64,000 nt of DNA from an uncultured Desulfobacterales bacterium (GTDB lineage Bacteria; Desulfobacterota; Desulfobacteria; Desulfobacterales; JAHEIW01), in the NCBI GenBank assembly GCA_947259495.1, contig CAMYLV010000025.1, positions 48,398 through 112,397 of the forward strand, given 5' to 3'. This document shows positions 1 through 11,752 of this stretch, piece by piece (position 1 is the stretch's first letter; each line of letters starts with the position of its first letter). Made by a program: the position numbers and the translations under genes. A model generated the notes under the pieces. That model had not been told where the DNA came from. It saw only the letters and a program-made list of their open reading frames with translations, and ran no database searches.

Positions 1-518
1 TTTTTTTCGGGAAACAGGCAGTAGCGGTCAGCGCAGGCTTGATATTCCACCTGTATATCCAGACCGATGGATCCCGGGGGTATCTGCTCATCCAATTTCA
101 TCGAAAGGGTGATGATGGTGCGACCTTCAAAAGACATGAGGTCTCCGCTGGCGTAGTCTACTTTAAAAGGCTTGGCCTCCGGAAAGCGGGCGCTCTCAAT
201 GGTAACCCCGTCAGTGGCTGCCATAACCTGAACGTTGGTGGGATAGGGGTTAAAATCTTCAAAAGGCAGGATCTGACCGACATCCGCATTAATGTGAAAC
301 CCGTCTTTGATATCAACCACAACGGCCAGGGTTACTGTATCACCGGGACGCGCCCGGTCAACCGACCAGGCAGTCGCCAGCCGAACCACATCGGTCGCCG
401 GCGATTCAGCAGTCTGCGACAGGTTGTCGTTATCTTTCTGGTCTTTGGCACCGGAGATCCAGGGCATCATTGGGATCAAAATCAAGACCAAACTGCATGT
501 GAGAATAATGCGTTTCAT
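1..518 (-). CDS. DsbD-type N-terminal domain protein, 3' end outside window
   Basis: Reading the minus strand from the ATG at 518 gives an open frame of 172 codons that leaves the window without a stop. Residues 1-24 form a signal peptide (basic start, long hydrophobic run, ending ISGA-KD). The rest resembles the periplasmic N-terminal domain of thiol:disulfide interchange protein DsbD: a GFHINA-type strand, a PYPTNV segment and, near the cut, YQACADRYCLFPEK, which carries the Cys-x4-Cys pair expected of the redox-active loop. Known members receive electrons from a membrane domain and reduce periplasmic disulfides or feed cytochrome c maturation. It starts 45 bp after fdhE on the same strand, so it may be the last gene of that operon. 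Whether the membrane and thioredoxin domains follow cannot be seen. Confidence 0.7.
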   Translation of the reverse strand, partial: MKRIILTCSLVLILIPMMPWISGAKDQKDNDNLSQTAESPATDVVRLATAWSVDRARPGDTVTLAVVVDIKDGFHINADVGQILPFEDFNPYPTNVQVMAATDGVTIESARFPEAKPFKVDYASGDLMSFEGRTIITLSMKLDEQIPPGSIGLDIQVEYQACADRYCLFPEK

Positions 519-562
519 ATCTCTGAATTCTGATTTCTGTCCTCTGATTTCTGAAACCTGCC

Positions 563-1444
563 CTACTGCAGCTCAAGCTGAATGCCGCTTTGGAAACCCA
601 TTTCCTGAGCCTTGATGTCCAGATGCAGCGTTGCAACGAATTCAAGCGGCGGATAAATAAGTCGGTCGGTGGCGCGCTGATCGATGGCCTTTAGGTAAGT
701 TTTGCAGCTGTCACAAACATCAATTCGATAGTTTTTTTCTTTCTCACTGAAGTAGTAATGTATGGTTTTGCTGTCCTTATTTTCGCAAAACGGGCAATAG
801 ATTCTCTGGGCTGCCCAGGGATGCCAGCAAAATCCACAAAATATAACACGGTTTCCGTCATCTTCAAACAGTGAAAACCCGGGCGCACTGCCGCATATGG
901 GACAAAATCCTTTATCCCATGGATGGTCTGAATCCAGATAAGATGCCAGCTGCTCGGCGCAATGGACCACGGAAGGCTTGATGCTGCTGTAGGCAACAAA
1001 GGCCAGGGCTTTTTTTTCGATGCCCATGTCCGTTTCAATTTTTTTAAAATAAGCATCTTCCGTATTCAGAAGCGCCGCAAACACTGCGTGCGGATTCAGT
1101 TCGCCGGCAGTCATGGCATTTTGAATGACCCGGGCGGCATCCGCCATCTCGCTGTCGGCCGTTTCGGTTATCTGGCATATTTGTTTTAAAAGGGCGGTTG
1201 CTGCATTTTGATCGACGACAAATTCTGATATCGCAATCAGTGAAAATTTTTCCTTTCTCTTGAGCGCCAGGGTTTCTTTGCTGATCTTGAGCGGATCTAT
1301 ATTTATCTGGCTTTTGGAATCTTCCTGGGCCACAAAAATTTTTTCGTAAAAATTCAAAAGGTCTGCATAAGTCGGTCGCAGCTTTTTGAGGGCTGCAACC
1401 GCCTGTTTAACCTGCTGTGAGGTGATGGCCAGATCAGCTGTCAT
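563..1444 (-). CDS. fdhE: Formate dehydrogenase accessory protein FdhE
   Basis: 293 residues, close to the usual length of FdhE. The C-terminal half has the rubredoxin-like metal-binding cysteine pairs of the family: CPIC, CGFC, CPFC and CDSC, with the typical GFCPICGSAPG and WAAQRIYCPFC strings. FdhE is a cytoplasmic protein needed for assembly or activation of Tat-exported formate dehydrogenases; in the known systems it binds the catalytic subunit before export. The start has a good AAGGAG-type ribosome site. It follows fdhA and fdhB on the same strand, but a 440-bp spacer with a terminator (1573-1603) and a palindromic repeat separates it from fdhB, so it may have partly independent expression. 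Confidence 0.92.
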   Translation of the reverse strand: MTADLAITSQQVKQAVAALKKLRPTYADLLNFYEKIFVAQEDSKSQINIDPLKISKETLALKRKEKFSLIAISEFVVDQNAATALLKQICQITETADSEMADAARVIQNAMTAGELNPHAVFAALLNTEDAYFKKIETDMGIEKKALAFVAYSSIKPSVVHCAEQLASYLDSDHPWDKGFCPICGSAPGFSLFEDDGNRVIFCGFCWHPWAAQRIYCPFCENKDSKTIHYYFSEKEKNYRIDVCDSCKTYLKAIDQRATDRLIYPPLEFVATLHLDIKAQEMGFQSGIQLELQ

Positions 1445-1490
1445 GGATTCTCCTTTTGTGGGGTTGTCCTGCCAAGCAATCCTGAATCAC

Positions 1491-1545
1491 GCATGCCGTA
1501 ATTCCGCAATTGTGAACATTATTATGGGAAGCGGTGCAAATCATA
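1491..1545 (+). repeat. Tail fragment of the GGTTGTC hairpin repeat family
   Basis: The stretch from TGCCGTAATTCC to GGGAAGCGGTG matches the 3' tail of the full repeats at 37769, 46527 (reverse) and 61739, including the shared ACATTATTATG block. The hairpin part of the family is absent here, so this is a truncated copy. Confidence 0.55.
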
Positions 1546-1572
1546 TAATGAGCCTATCATACCTTCTGGTAT

Positions 1573-1603
1573 TAAAAAAGGAGAGCCGGTAAAACCGTCT
1601 CCC
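1573..1603 (-). terminator. Intrinsic terminator after fdhAB
   Basis: On the minus strand the sequence GGAGACGG-TTTTA-CCGGCTCTCC forms a short GC-rich stem followed directly by a run of seven T. It lies between fdhB and fdhE and should end or attenuate fdhAB transcripts. Confidence 0.7.
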
Positions 1604-1644
1604 CTCTCTATATAAATGTTGGTTTTGGACTTTTTTTTACCTGA

Positions 1645-1767
1645 GTTTTGCACGAGTTGGAGGCTTTCATATGCAAGGCACTTCAGGGCGAAGCGATAGT
1701 CAACTATGCTTCGCCCTGAATAACGCAGCAGATGGAAGCCTCCAGCTCGCCCGCAGGGTGAAAATTA
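1645..1767. repeat. Large nested palindrome (about 120 bp)
   Basis: The core is a perfect 13-bp inverted repeat, TTCAGGGCGAAGC (1682-1694) against 1708-1720, whose 13-base loop itself contains ATAGT/ACTAT. Outside it, GAGTTGGAGGCTTTC pairs imperfectly with GGAAGCCTCCAGCTC. The outer end TTTTGCACG..AGGCTTTCATATG recurs at 63953-63983, so this is a dispersed family and not a local terminator. It has no coding capacity. Confidence 0.7.
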
Positions 1768-1887
1768 ATGAGATAAAATGACTTTCATCCATTGTACAGC
1801 GTTGGTATTTTTATTTTCTCCGCTGATTTGCTTAAGCTGTTGTTATAAATAATAACATAAACTTCTCATTAATTTTCATGCAAATAA

Positions 1888-2607
1888 TTAAGCCAGTTGT
1901 GAGACCAAATTTTTCAGTGGACGCAACATTCGCCTTAACGCCACCTGACGTGAAATGCCGGAGCCGGTATTTGAGGCCACGGCATGGTCATGATAAAGGC
2001 CGGGCTTATAGGCGACCATAAAAACGACGCGAATGTCATCCGGATCCAGCAGCATGGCCTCACGATGGGTTCTTTTGATCACCGCCAGCCGTTTTTGGGC
2101 CAGATCCAACATTTCGGCGCGTTCCCCGAAGTTCATGGCGCCCGTCGGGCAGGTTTTGACACAGGCCGGTTGCATTCCGGCCGCAACCCGATCATAGCAC
2201 ATGTCGCATTTGGCCAGGGTGCCATCGGCGGCCTTGCGCGGGATGTTGTACGGGCAGGACTCGATGATTTCAGCCGCATCCAGATTTTTGGTTGCAGCCG
2301 TGTAAATCACCGCCCCGGAGGGCTCATCATAGTAGATGGCGGCCGGATCTCCGGCGGTCTCCAGGCAGGGCGCTTCGAGGCAGTGGCGGCATTGGTCCGG
2401 GAAAAACAGCCACCTCAACTGCCCGCCGATGACCTCCTCACGCATTCTTACCAGTTTGTAAGTATCGAAGGAGAGATCGGCCGGATTCTGGTAAGTCCCA
2501 CGGTTTTCAGTTTTTTCTGCGGGCAGATCGTGCCACTGCTTGCAGGCCACCTGACAGCCTCTGCAGGCCGTACATAATGTGGTATCGACAAAAAATGACT
2601 TACTCAT
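1888..2607 (-). CDS. fdhB: Formate dehydrogenase beta subunit, four [4Fe-4S] ferredoxin-type
   Basis: 239 residues. The N-terminus has CTACRGCQVACKQW, followed by CRHCLEAPCLETAGD, then CPYNIPRK and CDMCYDRVAAGMQPACVKTCP, the ordered cysteine groups of the FdnH/HybA-type subunits that wire the catalytic subunit to a cytochrome. It is cofactor-rich and lacks its own signal peptide, so it is expected to be carried through the Tat system with FdhA. There is no C-terminal membrane anchor helix, unlike E. coli FdnH, which suggests a soluble periplasmic dimer that donates to cytochrome c. The ribosome site AAGGAGGTGATC is a full match to the anti-Shine-Dalgarno. It starts 14 bp after fdhA, in one operon. 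Confidence 0.93.
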   Translation of the reverse strand: MSKSFFVDTTLCTACRGCQVACKQWHDLPAEKTENRGTYQNPADLSFDTYKLVRMREEVIGGQLRWLFFPDQCRHCLEAPCLETAGDPAAIYYDEPSGAVIYTAATKNLDAAEIIESCPYNIPRKAADGTLAKCDMCYDRVAAGMQPACVKTCPTGAMNFGERAEMLDLAQKRLAVIKRTHREAMLLDPDDIRVVFMVAYKPGLYHDHAVASNTGSGISRQVALRRMLRPLKNLVSQLA

Positions 2608-2621
2608 GCGATCACCTCCTT

Positions 2622-5600
2622 CTATATCTTCTGGATGTTGACCATAAAGGCCTTGGTTTCTGGTATGCGCGTGTTGGGATCACCGGTGGAAGGCGTCAGC
2701 AGATTGGCGCTTTCCTCTTTGCCGCCGGCCGGCGTTTGCCATCCATAACACCACGGGAATCCCACCTGATGCACTTCGGTACCCAGTTTGCCGGCCACCT
2801 TCAGCGGCCTGAGCCGCTTGGTGACGATGGCAGTGCATTCCAACTGACCCCGGGCCGAAGTGGCCAGAACCCGCTCGCCATTTTTGATGCCCTTGAGTGC
2901 GGCCAGTTCTTCGCTCATCTCCACAAACACCTGAGGTTGCATCTCCATCAGCCAGGGTTGATGACGGGTCATCACGCCGGTCTGCCAATGCTCCACGACC
3001 CGATAGGTGGTGCCCACAAACGGATAACGCGGATCACAGGTTTTATAAACATCCGCCTTGGATCCATAAACCGCTGCGGTGGGATTGGTGTAGGTCGAAC
3101 TCATGAAGTTTCTCTCCACCGGACATTCCATCGGTTCGTAGTGTTCCGGCAACGGTCCGTCAGCGCGGCCCGGGCCAAATATCTGGCCGTGACCGTGTTT
3201 GCGCATGATAAATGCATGCTTGCTTTTGGGATTGGGATTTTCCAGGCTGCCCAGCGGGGGCCACCCACCATCGGGTACATCTCCGCCCGACCATTTGGCA
3301 CCGTCCCACTTGATGACCCACTGCGCCTTATCCCAGGGCTGCCCCTGCAGATCCACTGAAGCGCGGTTGTAAATGATACGGCGGTTGACCGGCCAGCACC
3401 AGGAAAATTCGGGATACAGACCGATGTTGTTGGGGGCGTCTTTGGTACTGCGCCGCGCTGCCATGTTGCCCTTTTCGGTGTAGCTGTTGCAATACAGCCA
3501 GTTGCCCGAAGAGGTGGATCCGTCGGCCTGCAGAGATCCAAAACTGGGTACCAGCGTGCCCTTCTTGTAGACTGTGCCTTTAATGGTCACATCTTTTAAG
3601 AAGTAGCCGTTGATTTCTTTGGCCACTGCATGCGGATCATACTCACCTTTGGTCAAATAATCCCATTTAAGATTGCGGATGGGTTCAGGGAAGGTACCGC
3701 CATCTTTGTACTGGGCTTTAATTTTATTGCCCAACTCCATGATGATCTGGCCGTCGGGCAGGCTCTTGCCAAGGGGTTTGGGTCCCTGGTAGCGCCACTG
3801 CATCCAGCGGCCGCTGTTGGTGATGCTGCCTTCTTTTTCAAACGACACTGCAGCGGGCAGGAAAAACACCTCGGTTTTGATCTGGGCCGGATCCACGCCC
3901 GGTCCGCGCCAGAAGGAGCCGGTTTCGTTGTCAAAAATGTTGACATTGACCATCCAGTCCAGATTTTTCATGGCTGCGCGGGTCTTGCCGGCATGCGCCC
4001 CGCTGCAGGCCGGGTTCTGCCCCCAGGCAAAAAAGCCCGCAAAAGTGCCCCTGTACATTTCATCAAACAGATCCAACCAGGAATAATGTTTGCCGTCATC
4101 GACTTTGGGCAGCCAGTCATAGCCATAATCATTTTTCGGAACGGCATTGTCGCCAAAGAACGATTTGAGCAGGCTGATGGAATATTTGGGATAATTTTGC
4201 CACCAGTTGGCGCTGATGGGATCGTTGCTCTTGGGGGTCCATTTCTGGTTGTAGGCCGCCAGCGAAAAGTTGGATGCCCGAGGGGTTTTCAAATAACCGG
4301 GCCAGATGTGCCACAGCAGGCAATGGTCGGTGGAACCCTGTACGTTGGACTCCCCGCGCAGGGCATTGACGCCCCCGCCGGCTACCCCCATGTTGCCCAG
4401 CAGCAGCTGAATGATGGCCATGGTGCGGATATTCTGGGTGCCCACGGTGTGCTGGGTCCAGCCCATGGCATACATGATAGTGCCGGCCCTGCCTCTGGCG
4501 CCGGTGGCGGCATAGGTTTGATAGATTTTCTTCAGATCGGCCTGGGGGGTGCCGCTGATTTGGGAGACCAGTGCGACATTGTAGCGGCTGAAATGTTTCT
4601 TTAAAATCTGAAACACACATCGCGGATGCGCCAGGCTGCGATCCATCTTGGGGACCCCGTTGGCATCCATCTCAAAGGCCCATTTACGCTTATCATATTT
4701 TTTGCCTTGTTGATTGTAACCGGCAAACAGACCGTCTTCAAAAGAGTAGTCCGTGCCCACAATAAACGGCGCGTTGGTATAGGCCGCTATATACTCCTTA
4801 TTGTAAAGCTTGTTGTCGATGATGTACTTGATCATGCCGCCCAGGATGGCAATATCGGTTCCCGAACGCATGGGCGCATAAAAGTCCGCCCGGGCCGATG
4901 TACGCGTGAAACGCGGATCGACACTGATGAGTTTGGCGCCGTTTTGCTGGGCCTCGCTGACATACTTAAAGGAAATGGGGTGGTTTTCGGCAGCATTGCT
5001 GCCCATGATTAAAATGCAATCACTGTTTTTGATATCAATCCAGTGATTGGTCATCGCGCCGCGTCCGAACGACTCTGCCAGAGCCGCAACAGTGGCGCTG
5101 TGTCAGATACGGGCCTGATGCTCGATATAGACCACCCCGATCGCCCGCATCAGGGCCTGATACGTCCAGCACTCCTCATTGTCCAGGGCGGCAGAACCCA
5201 CCGAGGCAATGCCCATGGTGCGATTGACGACCTGGCCTTTGGCATTTCGGGCCTCAAACGTGGCGTCGCGCGTGGTTTTTACCCGTTTGGCAATTTCCGT
5301 CAGCGCCCAGTCCCAGGAAACTTTTTTCCATTCCTTGGCATATGGCGCCCGGTACAGCGGCTGGGTGATGCGCTCGCTGTTTTCGGAAAGCTGCCGCAGG
5401 GCCGCTCCCTTGGAACATAGTGTGCCGCGATTGATCACATGGCCCGGATCGCCTTCAATATTGATGGCGCGCTTATCACCGGTTTTGGCCGTGTGCACAA
5501 TGGCACCGCAGCCCACCGCGCAGTATGGGCAGATCGTGGTGGTTTCTTTGGCATCCTGGATCTGGAGCATTTTGGCCTGGTCCCTCGCCGGTGAAAACAT

Positions 5601-5687
5601 ACCACCTTTACCGGCGCAACTGCTTAACGCCAGACCGGCGGCTGCCGCCCCTGAGATCTGGATGAACTCCCGTCGGTTTATCCTCAT
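2622..5687 (-). CDS. fdhA: Formate dehydrogenase catalytic subunit, selenocysteine-containing
   Basis: The gene spans an in-frame TGA at 5103-5105; reading it as selenocysteine gives 1021 residues, the normal FdnG length. The context HQARI-U-HSATVAALAESFGRGAMTNHW is the conserved active-site segment, so Sec195 is the molybdenum/tungsten ligand that oxidises formate to CO2. A twin-arginine signal (NRREFIQISG) directs export. Cys53, 56, 60 and 91 form the [4Fe-4S] site (CPYCAVGC..LCSKG). The bis-MGD-binding domains follow to the C-terminus. The ribosome site AGGAGGGG lies 7 bases before ATG 5687. No cytochrome b gamma subunit lies nearby, which fits the soluble periplasmic FdhAB of sulfate reducers that reduces cytochrome c3. 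An LSSC string at residues 21-24 could be a lipobox. Confidence 0.95.
5066..5105 (-). promoter_or_regulatory. Selenocysteine UGA codon and putative bacterial SECIS of fdhA
   Basis: TGA at 5103-5105 is in frame with strong family homology on both sides. The following coding bases (CACAGCGCC..GTTGCGGCTCTGGCA) occupy the position of the E. coli fdnG SECIS and can form a small stem with a loop beginning GG. The codon assignment is strong; the exact fold is inferred. Confidence 0.8.
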
Positions 5688-6362
5688 AAGAGCCCCTCCT
5701 TTCTTTTGTCCTGCGTTAACGAAAAAACTTATTTGCTTAACCTCAGTGAAAAACTATATGCGTTGTCTGCAGACAAAAGCAATCTGAAAAACCGAGTAAC
5801 AAATCGCCCATCAACTCATTGCAGCCGCTGATACCCGGATGCGACAGCTTTCGATTGTTGCAAACCACTTGTGCAAAAATTTATGAATTCGTTTTCAAAA
5901 GGTTAGTTGCTATTACGAGATATCGTTTTGTCGAAAGATAAGGAGCGCCTGCTGAACTTCAGATCGGATCGAAGGTGATCGTAAATAATTAATCTTTTTG
6001 AATGTGCATTGAAGAAAGGAGCCCCCACAGATCCAATCTTGAGATGAGAAGAATCGCGTTTTGCTAGATCAAAATTTTAATACAGTTTTATGCAATTCGT
6101 GTCAAGCTCGAATCGAACAAACAGGTGCGCTTAACTCAAAATTCCCGGTGTTATAAAAATTGTTGAATATCGACAGCGCTCAAACGCAGCGATCAAACTC
6201 CCAACTTGACTTATCCTGACGGTTGATCTAAAAACTCCAGACTTCGGCAAATTTTATTTTGCTTATTTGTTGGATTTCAGTTAAACTGAAATTTTTATGT
6301 CTCGGCTATAATTTTTACCGATTCGCTGCCCAGATTTTTGAAATCCAAGTAAGGAGATCAAT
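5688..6362. other. 675-bp divergent intergenic region between fdhA and metK
   Basis: No credible coding sequence. It must hold the promoters for fdhA (minus) and metK (plus). Seen directly: an AT-rich stretch, a small palindrome ATTTCAGTTAAACTGAAAT around 6273-6292, and a TATAAT hexamer at 6308-6313 about 50 bp before metK, without a convincing -35. No SAM riboswitch of a class I know was recognised. Confidence 0.4.
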
Positions 6363-7526
6363 ATGGAAAAATATTTATTTACCTCTGAATCCGTGACTGA
6401 AGGACATCCGGATAAAGTCGCCGATGCCATATCCGACTCCGTTCTGGATGCGATTATGGCTCAGGATAAAAATTGTCGGGTCGCCTGCGAAACCCTTGTT
6501 ACGACGGGACTGGCTTTTATTTCCGGTGAAATCACAACCGATTGTTATGTCGATATGCCTCAGATTGTAAGGGATACCATCCGTGACATCGGATATTGCT
6601 CCTCACAGATGGGGTTTGACTGCCAGACATGCTCGGTGATTACCAGTATTGACCGCCAATCTCCGGACATTGCCCAGGGTGTCAACACCGGTCAAGGCTT
6701 ATTTAAGGAACAGGGCGCAGGGGATCAGGGACTGATGTTCGGATTCGCCACCGCTGAAACACCGGAACTGATGCCGATGCCGATTTCCTACGCCCATAAA
6801 CTGTGCAGCCGGCTGGCCAAGGTTCGCAAAAATGGTGCCCTGGATTTTTTAAGACCCGACGGTAAATCCCAGGTCACCGTTGAATATGAAAACGGGACGC
6901 CCAAACGGGTGGATACCGTGGTGGTATCCGCCCAGCATAAACCGGATGTGACCTATGACGATTTGAAAGAAGCCATCATCGAGGAAGTCATCAAAAAGGT
7001 CATCCCGCAAGACATGACCGACGGTGATACGCGCTATTTCATCAATCCAACCGGCCGGTTTGTGATCGGCGGCCCGATGGGAGACTGCGGCTTAACGGGC
7101 CGAAAAATTATTGTGGATACCTATGGCGGCCAGGGTAGCCATGGCGGCGGCTGCTTTTCAGGCAAAGATCCATCCAAGGTGGATCGCAGCGCTTCGTATA
7201 TGGGGCGTCATATTGCCAAAAACATCGTTGCCGCAGGGCTTGCAAAAAAATGTGAAATCCAGGTTGCCTACGCCATCGGGGTGGCTGAACCCGTTTCGGT
7301 TATGGTTGATTTGATGGGCACCGGTGCGATACCCAAATCAAAGGTGGAGGACATTGTCAAAGACGTTTTTGACTTAAGACCGGCAGCCATTATCGAACAT
7401 CTGGATTTGTTGCGCCCGATTTATCGCAAAACGGCGGCCTATGGTCATTTTGGCCGCAACGATCCGGATTTTTCATGGGAGAATACCGATATGGCTGAGG
7501 TTTTGAAAGAAAAAGCAGGTCTGTAA
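6363..7526 (+). CDS. metK: S-adenosylmethionine synthase
   Basis: 387 residues, the family's usual length. It makes S-adenosylmethionine from methionine and ATP in the cytoplasm. Diagnostic strings are [18 protein letters not shown] at the N-terminus, [10 protein letters not shown] (the ATP-binding signature) near residue 120, and [16 protein letters not shown] near residue 260. The ribosome site AAGGAG sits 6-7 bases before the ATG. The next gene on the same strand is ahcY, 290 bp downstream; the two enzymes make and clear the methylation cycle pair SAM and SAH. The spacer between them carries an imperfect palindrome instead of a recognised riboswitch. Confidence 0.97.
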   Translation: MEKYLFTSESVTEGHPDKVADAISDSVLDAIMAQDKNCRVACETLVTTGLAFISGEITTDCYVDMPQIVRDTIRDIGYCSSQMGFDCQTCSVITSIDRQSPDIAQGVNTGQGLFKEQGAGDQGLMFGFATAETPELMPMPISYAHKLCSRLAKVRKNGALDFLRPDGKSQVTVEYENGTPKRVDTVVVSAQHKPDVTYDDLKEAIIEEVIKKVIPQDMTDGDTRYFINPTGRFVIGGPMGDCGLTGRKIIVDTYGGQGSHGGGCFSGKDPSKVDRSASYMGRHIAKNIVAAGLAKKCEIQVAYAIGVAEPVSVMVDLMGTGAIPKSKVEDIVKDVFDLRPAAIIEHLDLLRPIYRKTAAYGHFGRNDPDFSWENTDMAEVLKEKAGL

Positions 7527-7611
7527 AGCTGCTTTTAACACTGAAGGATTTTACTCTCTTGGATAGGGTAGAAATCATTTGCTTTGCAGTAATCAAATGT
7601 ATTGGGTTACT

Positions 7612-9075
<1,464 letters not shown>

Positions 9076-9076
<1 letters not shown>

Positions 9077-9219
9077 TTTTCGGTTCCTAAAAGGCCCTTT
9101 TTCCGATGGCCTGTGTTCTCCGCGGATTTTTACCCGGAACGTACTTCAAGTACGCCCCGGATAAAAACCCTTGTGCGGCCTGGCCCATCGAAAAAATTGC
9201 CCATCTAGGAACCGAAAAT
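9076..9219. repeat. Palindromic repeat with perfect 14-bp ends
   Basis: ATTTTCGGTTCCTA at 9076-9089 is the exact reverse complement of 9206-9219. The centre is GTACTTCAAGTAC, flanked by ACCCGG/CCGG and TTTTTACC/GGATAAAAA arms. The element overlaps the last base of the ahcY stop codon. It shares its layout and CTTCAAGTA/TACTTGAAGTA centre with the element at 9327-9472. Confidence 0.75.
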
Positions 9220-9240
9220 CCTGTAAAGCATATTATGAGA

Positions 9241-9290
9241 AAAAAGGCTTTCTGCGGGCTAATATTTTAGCCACACAGAAAGCCTTTTTT
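9241..9290 (+). terminator. Intrinsic terminator after ahcY
   Basis: AAAAAGGCTTTCTG (9241-9254) pairs with CAGAAAGCCTTTTTT (9276-9290), and the inner GGCTAA..TTAGCC extends the stem. It ends in a T run on the plus strand; the A run on the left arm would let it also serve nadK on the minus strand. Confidence 0.85.
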
Positions 9291-9326
9291 GCATTATTCC
9301 CGCTATGTGTTTTTGGTTATAATAGT

Positions 9327-9472
9327 TAATTTTCGAAACAGAAATGAGTATTTTTTTGCAAGGTCAAGGAAGAATCAGATTTTTACCGCAGGCATACTTG
9401 AAGTATGTCGAGGATTAAAATCTGATTGTGACGCAGAGATTGCGTAAAAAGGCCATTTCTGTTTGAAAATTA
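9327..9472. repeat. Palindromic repeat with CATACTTGAAGTATG core
   Basis: The ends TAATTTTCGAAACAGAAATG (9327-9346) and CATTTCTGTTTGAAAATTA (9454-9472) are near-perfect reverse complements. Inside, CAGATTTTTACC pairs with GATTAAAATCTG around a CATACTTGAAGTATG palindrome. The right end supplies the stop codon of nadK. It is a second member of the family seen at 9076. Confidence 0.75.
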
Positions 9473-10345
9473 GGCGCGGCTGCCGCTCCACTTGAGCTTA
9501 TCCTTTAATATATCGAAGTACTGCCGCTCCGGCAGCGTGATCAAATGAACCGGATGGGGTCCTTTTTGAATTTGAATTTCATCCTGGTCATTTATTTCCA
9601 GCCCCTTTTGTCCGTCGAACGTCAGGATGATATCGGAAGAACCTTTAGCCAGCCTGATATTAATGTGTGCCGATTCCGGAACGATTAAAGGTCGGTTTGT
9701 AAGGGTGAAGGGGCAGATCGGAGTTAAAATGATGCCCGGTACTGCCGGGTGGATGACAGGGCCGCCGGCGGCCAATGAATAGGCGGTCGAGCCTGTCGGC
9801 GTTGCCACGATTAAGCCGTCTGCGCTGTAGGTGGTCAAATAGTGGTCGTTGATGCGGGTTTCAATATGGGCCAGCCGCGCCAGTGCACCGCGGTTGATGA
9901 CCACATCATTCAATACGGTTTCCTGTGCCCGGGTCTTGTTGCGGCGCTTCACTTTGACGGAGAGGCGCATGCGGGACCGCAGAATAAAATCGCCTTTCAA
10001 AACCTTTTCAGCGGTTGCATAAAGGTTCTCCTCTGCAATTTCCGCCAGGAAGCCCACTTCCCCAAATTTTATCCCCAAGATGGGAACATCCTGATCCTCA
10101 ATCCAGCGGACTGCGCTTAAGAAGGTACCGTCTCCGCCCAGCACAAAAATGCAGTCCAAATCCGTAGGCGGCGGCAGACTGTCGCTGTCGTTTTTTTGCC
10201 CGGGCTCAACTGTTTTTTTGCGGACAATTTCAATTTTTTTAGACCGCAACCAGTCCTCGAGCTCGTCGGCCTTTTTTTTGGCTTTGGTATCTGATTTAAC
10301 AACCAGTCCGATTTTTTCCAATGCTTTAAGCTGCTCCTTTTGCAC
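9470..10345 (-). CDS. nadK: NAD kinase
   Basis: 291 residues. It phosphorylates NAD to NADP in the cytoplasm. GGDGT at residues 70-74 is the nucleotide-binding signature; [15 protein letters not shown] near residue 180 is the second conserved motif, and NDVVINRG precedes it. The N-terminal 60 residues are lysine-rich and less conserved. The stop codon lies inside a palindromic repeat, so the 3' end of the gene may have been set by that element. The gene is alone on the minus strand between ahcY and the first liv operon. Confidence 0.95.
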   Translation of the reverse strand: MQKEQLKALEKIGLVVKSDTKAKKKADELEDWLRSKKIEIVRKKTVEPGQKNDSDSLPPPTDLDCIFVLGGDGTFLSAVRWIEDQDVPILGIKFGEVGFLAEIAEENLYATAEKVLKGDFILRSRMRLSVKVKRRNKTRAQETVLNDVVINRGALARLAHIETRINDHYLTTYSADGLIVATPTGSTAYSLAAGGPVIHPAVPGIILTPICPFTLTNRPLIVPESAHINIRLAKGSSDIILTFDGQKGLEINDQDEIQIQKGPHPVHLITLPERQYFDILKDKLKWSGSRA

Positions 10346-10513
10346 TATTTATTCTGATTATTCATACAAATTTGATGCAAAAACAGCAAGATGTTTTTCA
10401 ATGCACGCAAAACCGCGATTTTGCAGCTTTTTCATTTTTCTTGACAGACCAAAAAGCAATCGCATACTTAGATGACACAACATTGACCCGAATTGAGAAA
10501 GGAAGAACAGGGG

Positions 10514-11746
10514 ATGAAGAACGCTAAGATTTTTCCATCAGCAATTTTGGTAATTTTGCTTTTGCTGATACTCGGCGCCTTAATTTTCTGGATTTCCGCT
10601 AAATCCGATGTTTTCCCGGGCAACACCATCAAAATAGGTGAAATCCAAACCTACAGCAAACTAACCAGTTTTACATTTCCTTATCGAAATGGTTGGCAGC
10701 TTGCCTTGGAAGAGATCAACTCTGCCGGGGGTGTACTGGGCAAGAAGCTCAAGGTTATTTCCCGTGACGATGCTGGCGAACCGGGAACCGCAGTGACAAT
10801 TGCAGAAGAATTGATTCTAAAAGATAAAGTCGTTTTACTGATGGGCTCTTTTCTATCCAATGTCGGACTCGCTTTGTCTGATTTTGCTAAACGCAACAAG
10901 GTACTGTACTTTGCTACTGAGCCATTATCCGATGCCTTGGTTTGGCGCAAAGGAAATCGCTATACATTTCGGCTGCGTCCGTCTAACTCAATGCAAAATG
11001 CGATGCTGGCTGAAGAAGCAGCCAAGAATGAGGCGAAACGGTGGGCTACCATTGCACCGAATTATGCCTACGGTAAGGATGCGGTGGCCTCATTTAAAAA
11101 ACTACTGAAAGCCAAAAGACCGGATATTGAATTTGTGGCTGAACAATGGCCGGCATTGTTTAATATCAATGCGGGTGCAGAAATTCAGGCACTCACCGGT
11201 GCAAATCCTGAAGCAATATATAACGCCTTATTTGCCAGCGATTTGGCGAAATTCGTCAGAGAGGGTAAATTGAGAAATGCATTTAAAAATGTCTTCGTGG
11301 TCAGTTTGTTAACCGGCGAACCCGAATACCTTGATCCGTTAAGAGAGGAGGCACCGCAAGGGTGGCTGGTGACGGGGTATCCCTGGTACGATATTAGTTC
11401 ACCCCAACACAAAAAATTTCTGCAAGCCTATCAGAAAAGATTTAACGACTACCCACGTAACGGCTCACTTGTTGGATATAATGCCATGTATGCGGTTTAC
11501 CATATGTTAAAAAAGGCCGGCAGTGCCGATACCGAAAAAATGATTCAGGCCATGGAGGGATTAACATTCGATTCGATCGTCGGACCGATTACTTTCCGAA
11601 AAATTGATCATCAGTCATCAATGGGTGCGTTCGTCGGTTATACTGCTCTCAAAGAGGGTAAAGGCATCATGGTGAGATGGAATTATGCAGATGGCAAAGA
11701 CTATCTTCCCGATGATGCGCAGGTCATGAAATTAAGACCGCAATAA
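10514..11746 (+). CDS. Branched-chain amino acid-type ABC transporter substrate-binding protein
   Basis: 410 residues from the ATG at 10514, chosen because AGGAAG lies 8 bases upstream; a TTG 21 bp earlier has no site. Residues 9-31 form a long hydrophobic helix without a clear cleavage site, so the protein may stay anchored in the membrane. The rest is a LivJ/LivK-type type I periplasmic-binding fold: KIGEIQTYSKL, NGWQLALEEINSAGGVLGKK and GPITFRKIDHQ near the end. It heads a cluster with fused permease, LivG and LivF. Substrate is not determined; family members bind branched-chain amino acids, amides, urea or aromatic compounds. Confidence 0.88.
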   Translation: MKNAKIFPSAILVILLLLILGALIFWISAKSDVFPGNTIKIGEIQTYSKLTSFTFPYRNGWQLALEEINSAGGVLGKKLKVISRDDAGEPGTAVTIAEELILKDKVVLLMGSFLSNVGLALSDFAKRNKVLYFATEPLSDALVWRKGNRYTFRLRPSNSMQNAMLAEEAAKNEAKRWATIAPNYAYGKDAVASFKKLLKAKRPDIEFVAEQWPALFNINAGAEIQALTGANPEAIYNALFASDLAKFVREGKLRNAFKNVFVVSLLTGEPEYLDPLREEAPQGWLVTGYPWYDISSPQHKKFLQAYQKRFNDYPRNGSLVGYNAMYAVYHMLKKAGSADTEKMIQAMEGLTFDSIVGPITFRKIDHQSSMGAFVGYTALKEGKGIMVRWNYADGKDYLPDDAQVMKLRPQ

Positions 11747-11752
11747 TGCTCT

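Noticed and set aside
39-533. Open frame of 164 codons on the plus strand
   Set aside because: It is antisense to the DsbD-type gene, which has a signal peptide and family motifs; the plus-strand frame has no family resemblance.
5103-5105. Break of fdhA into two genes by a stop codon
   Set aside because: The TGA lies at the exact active-site selenocysteine position with conserved sequence on both sides, so it is recoding.
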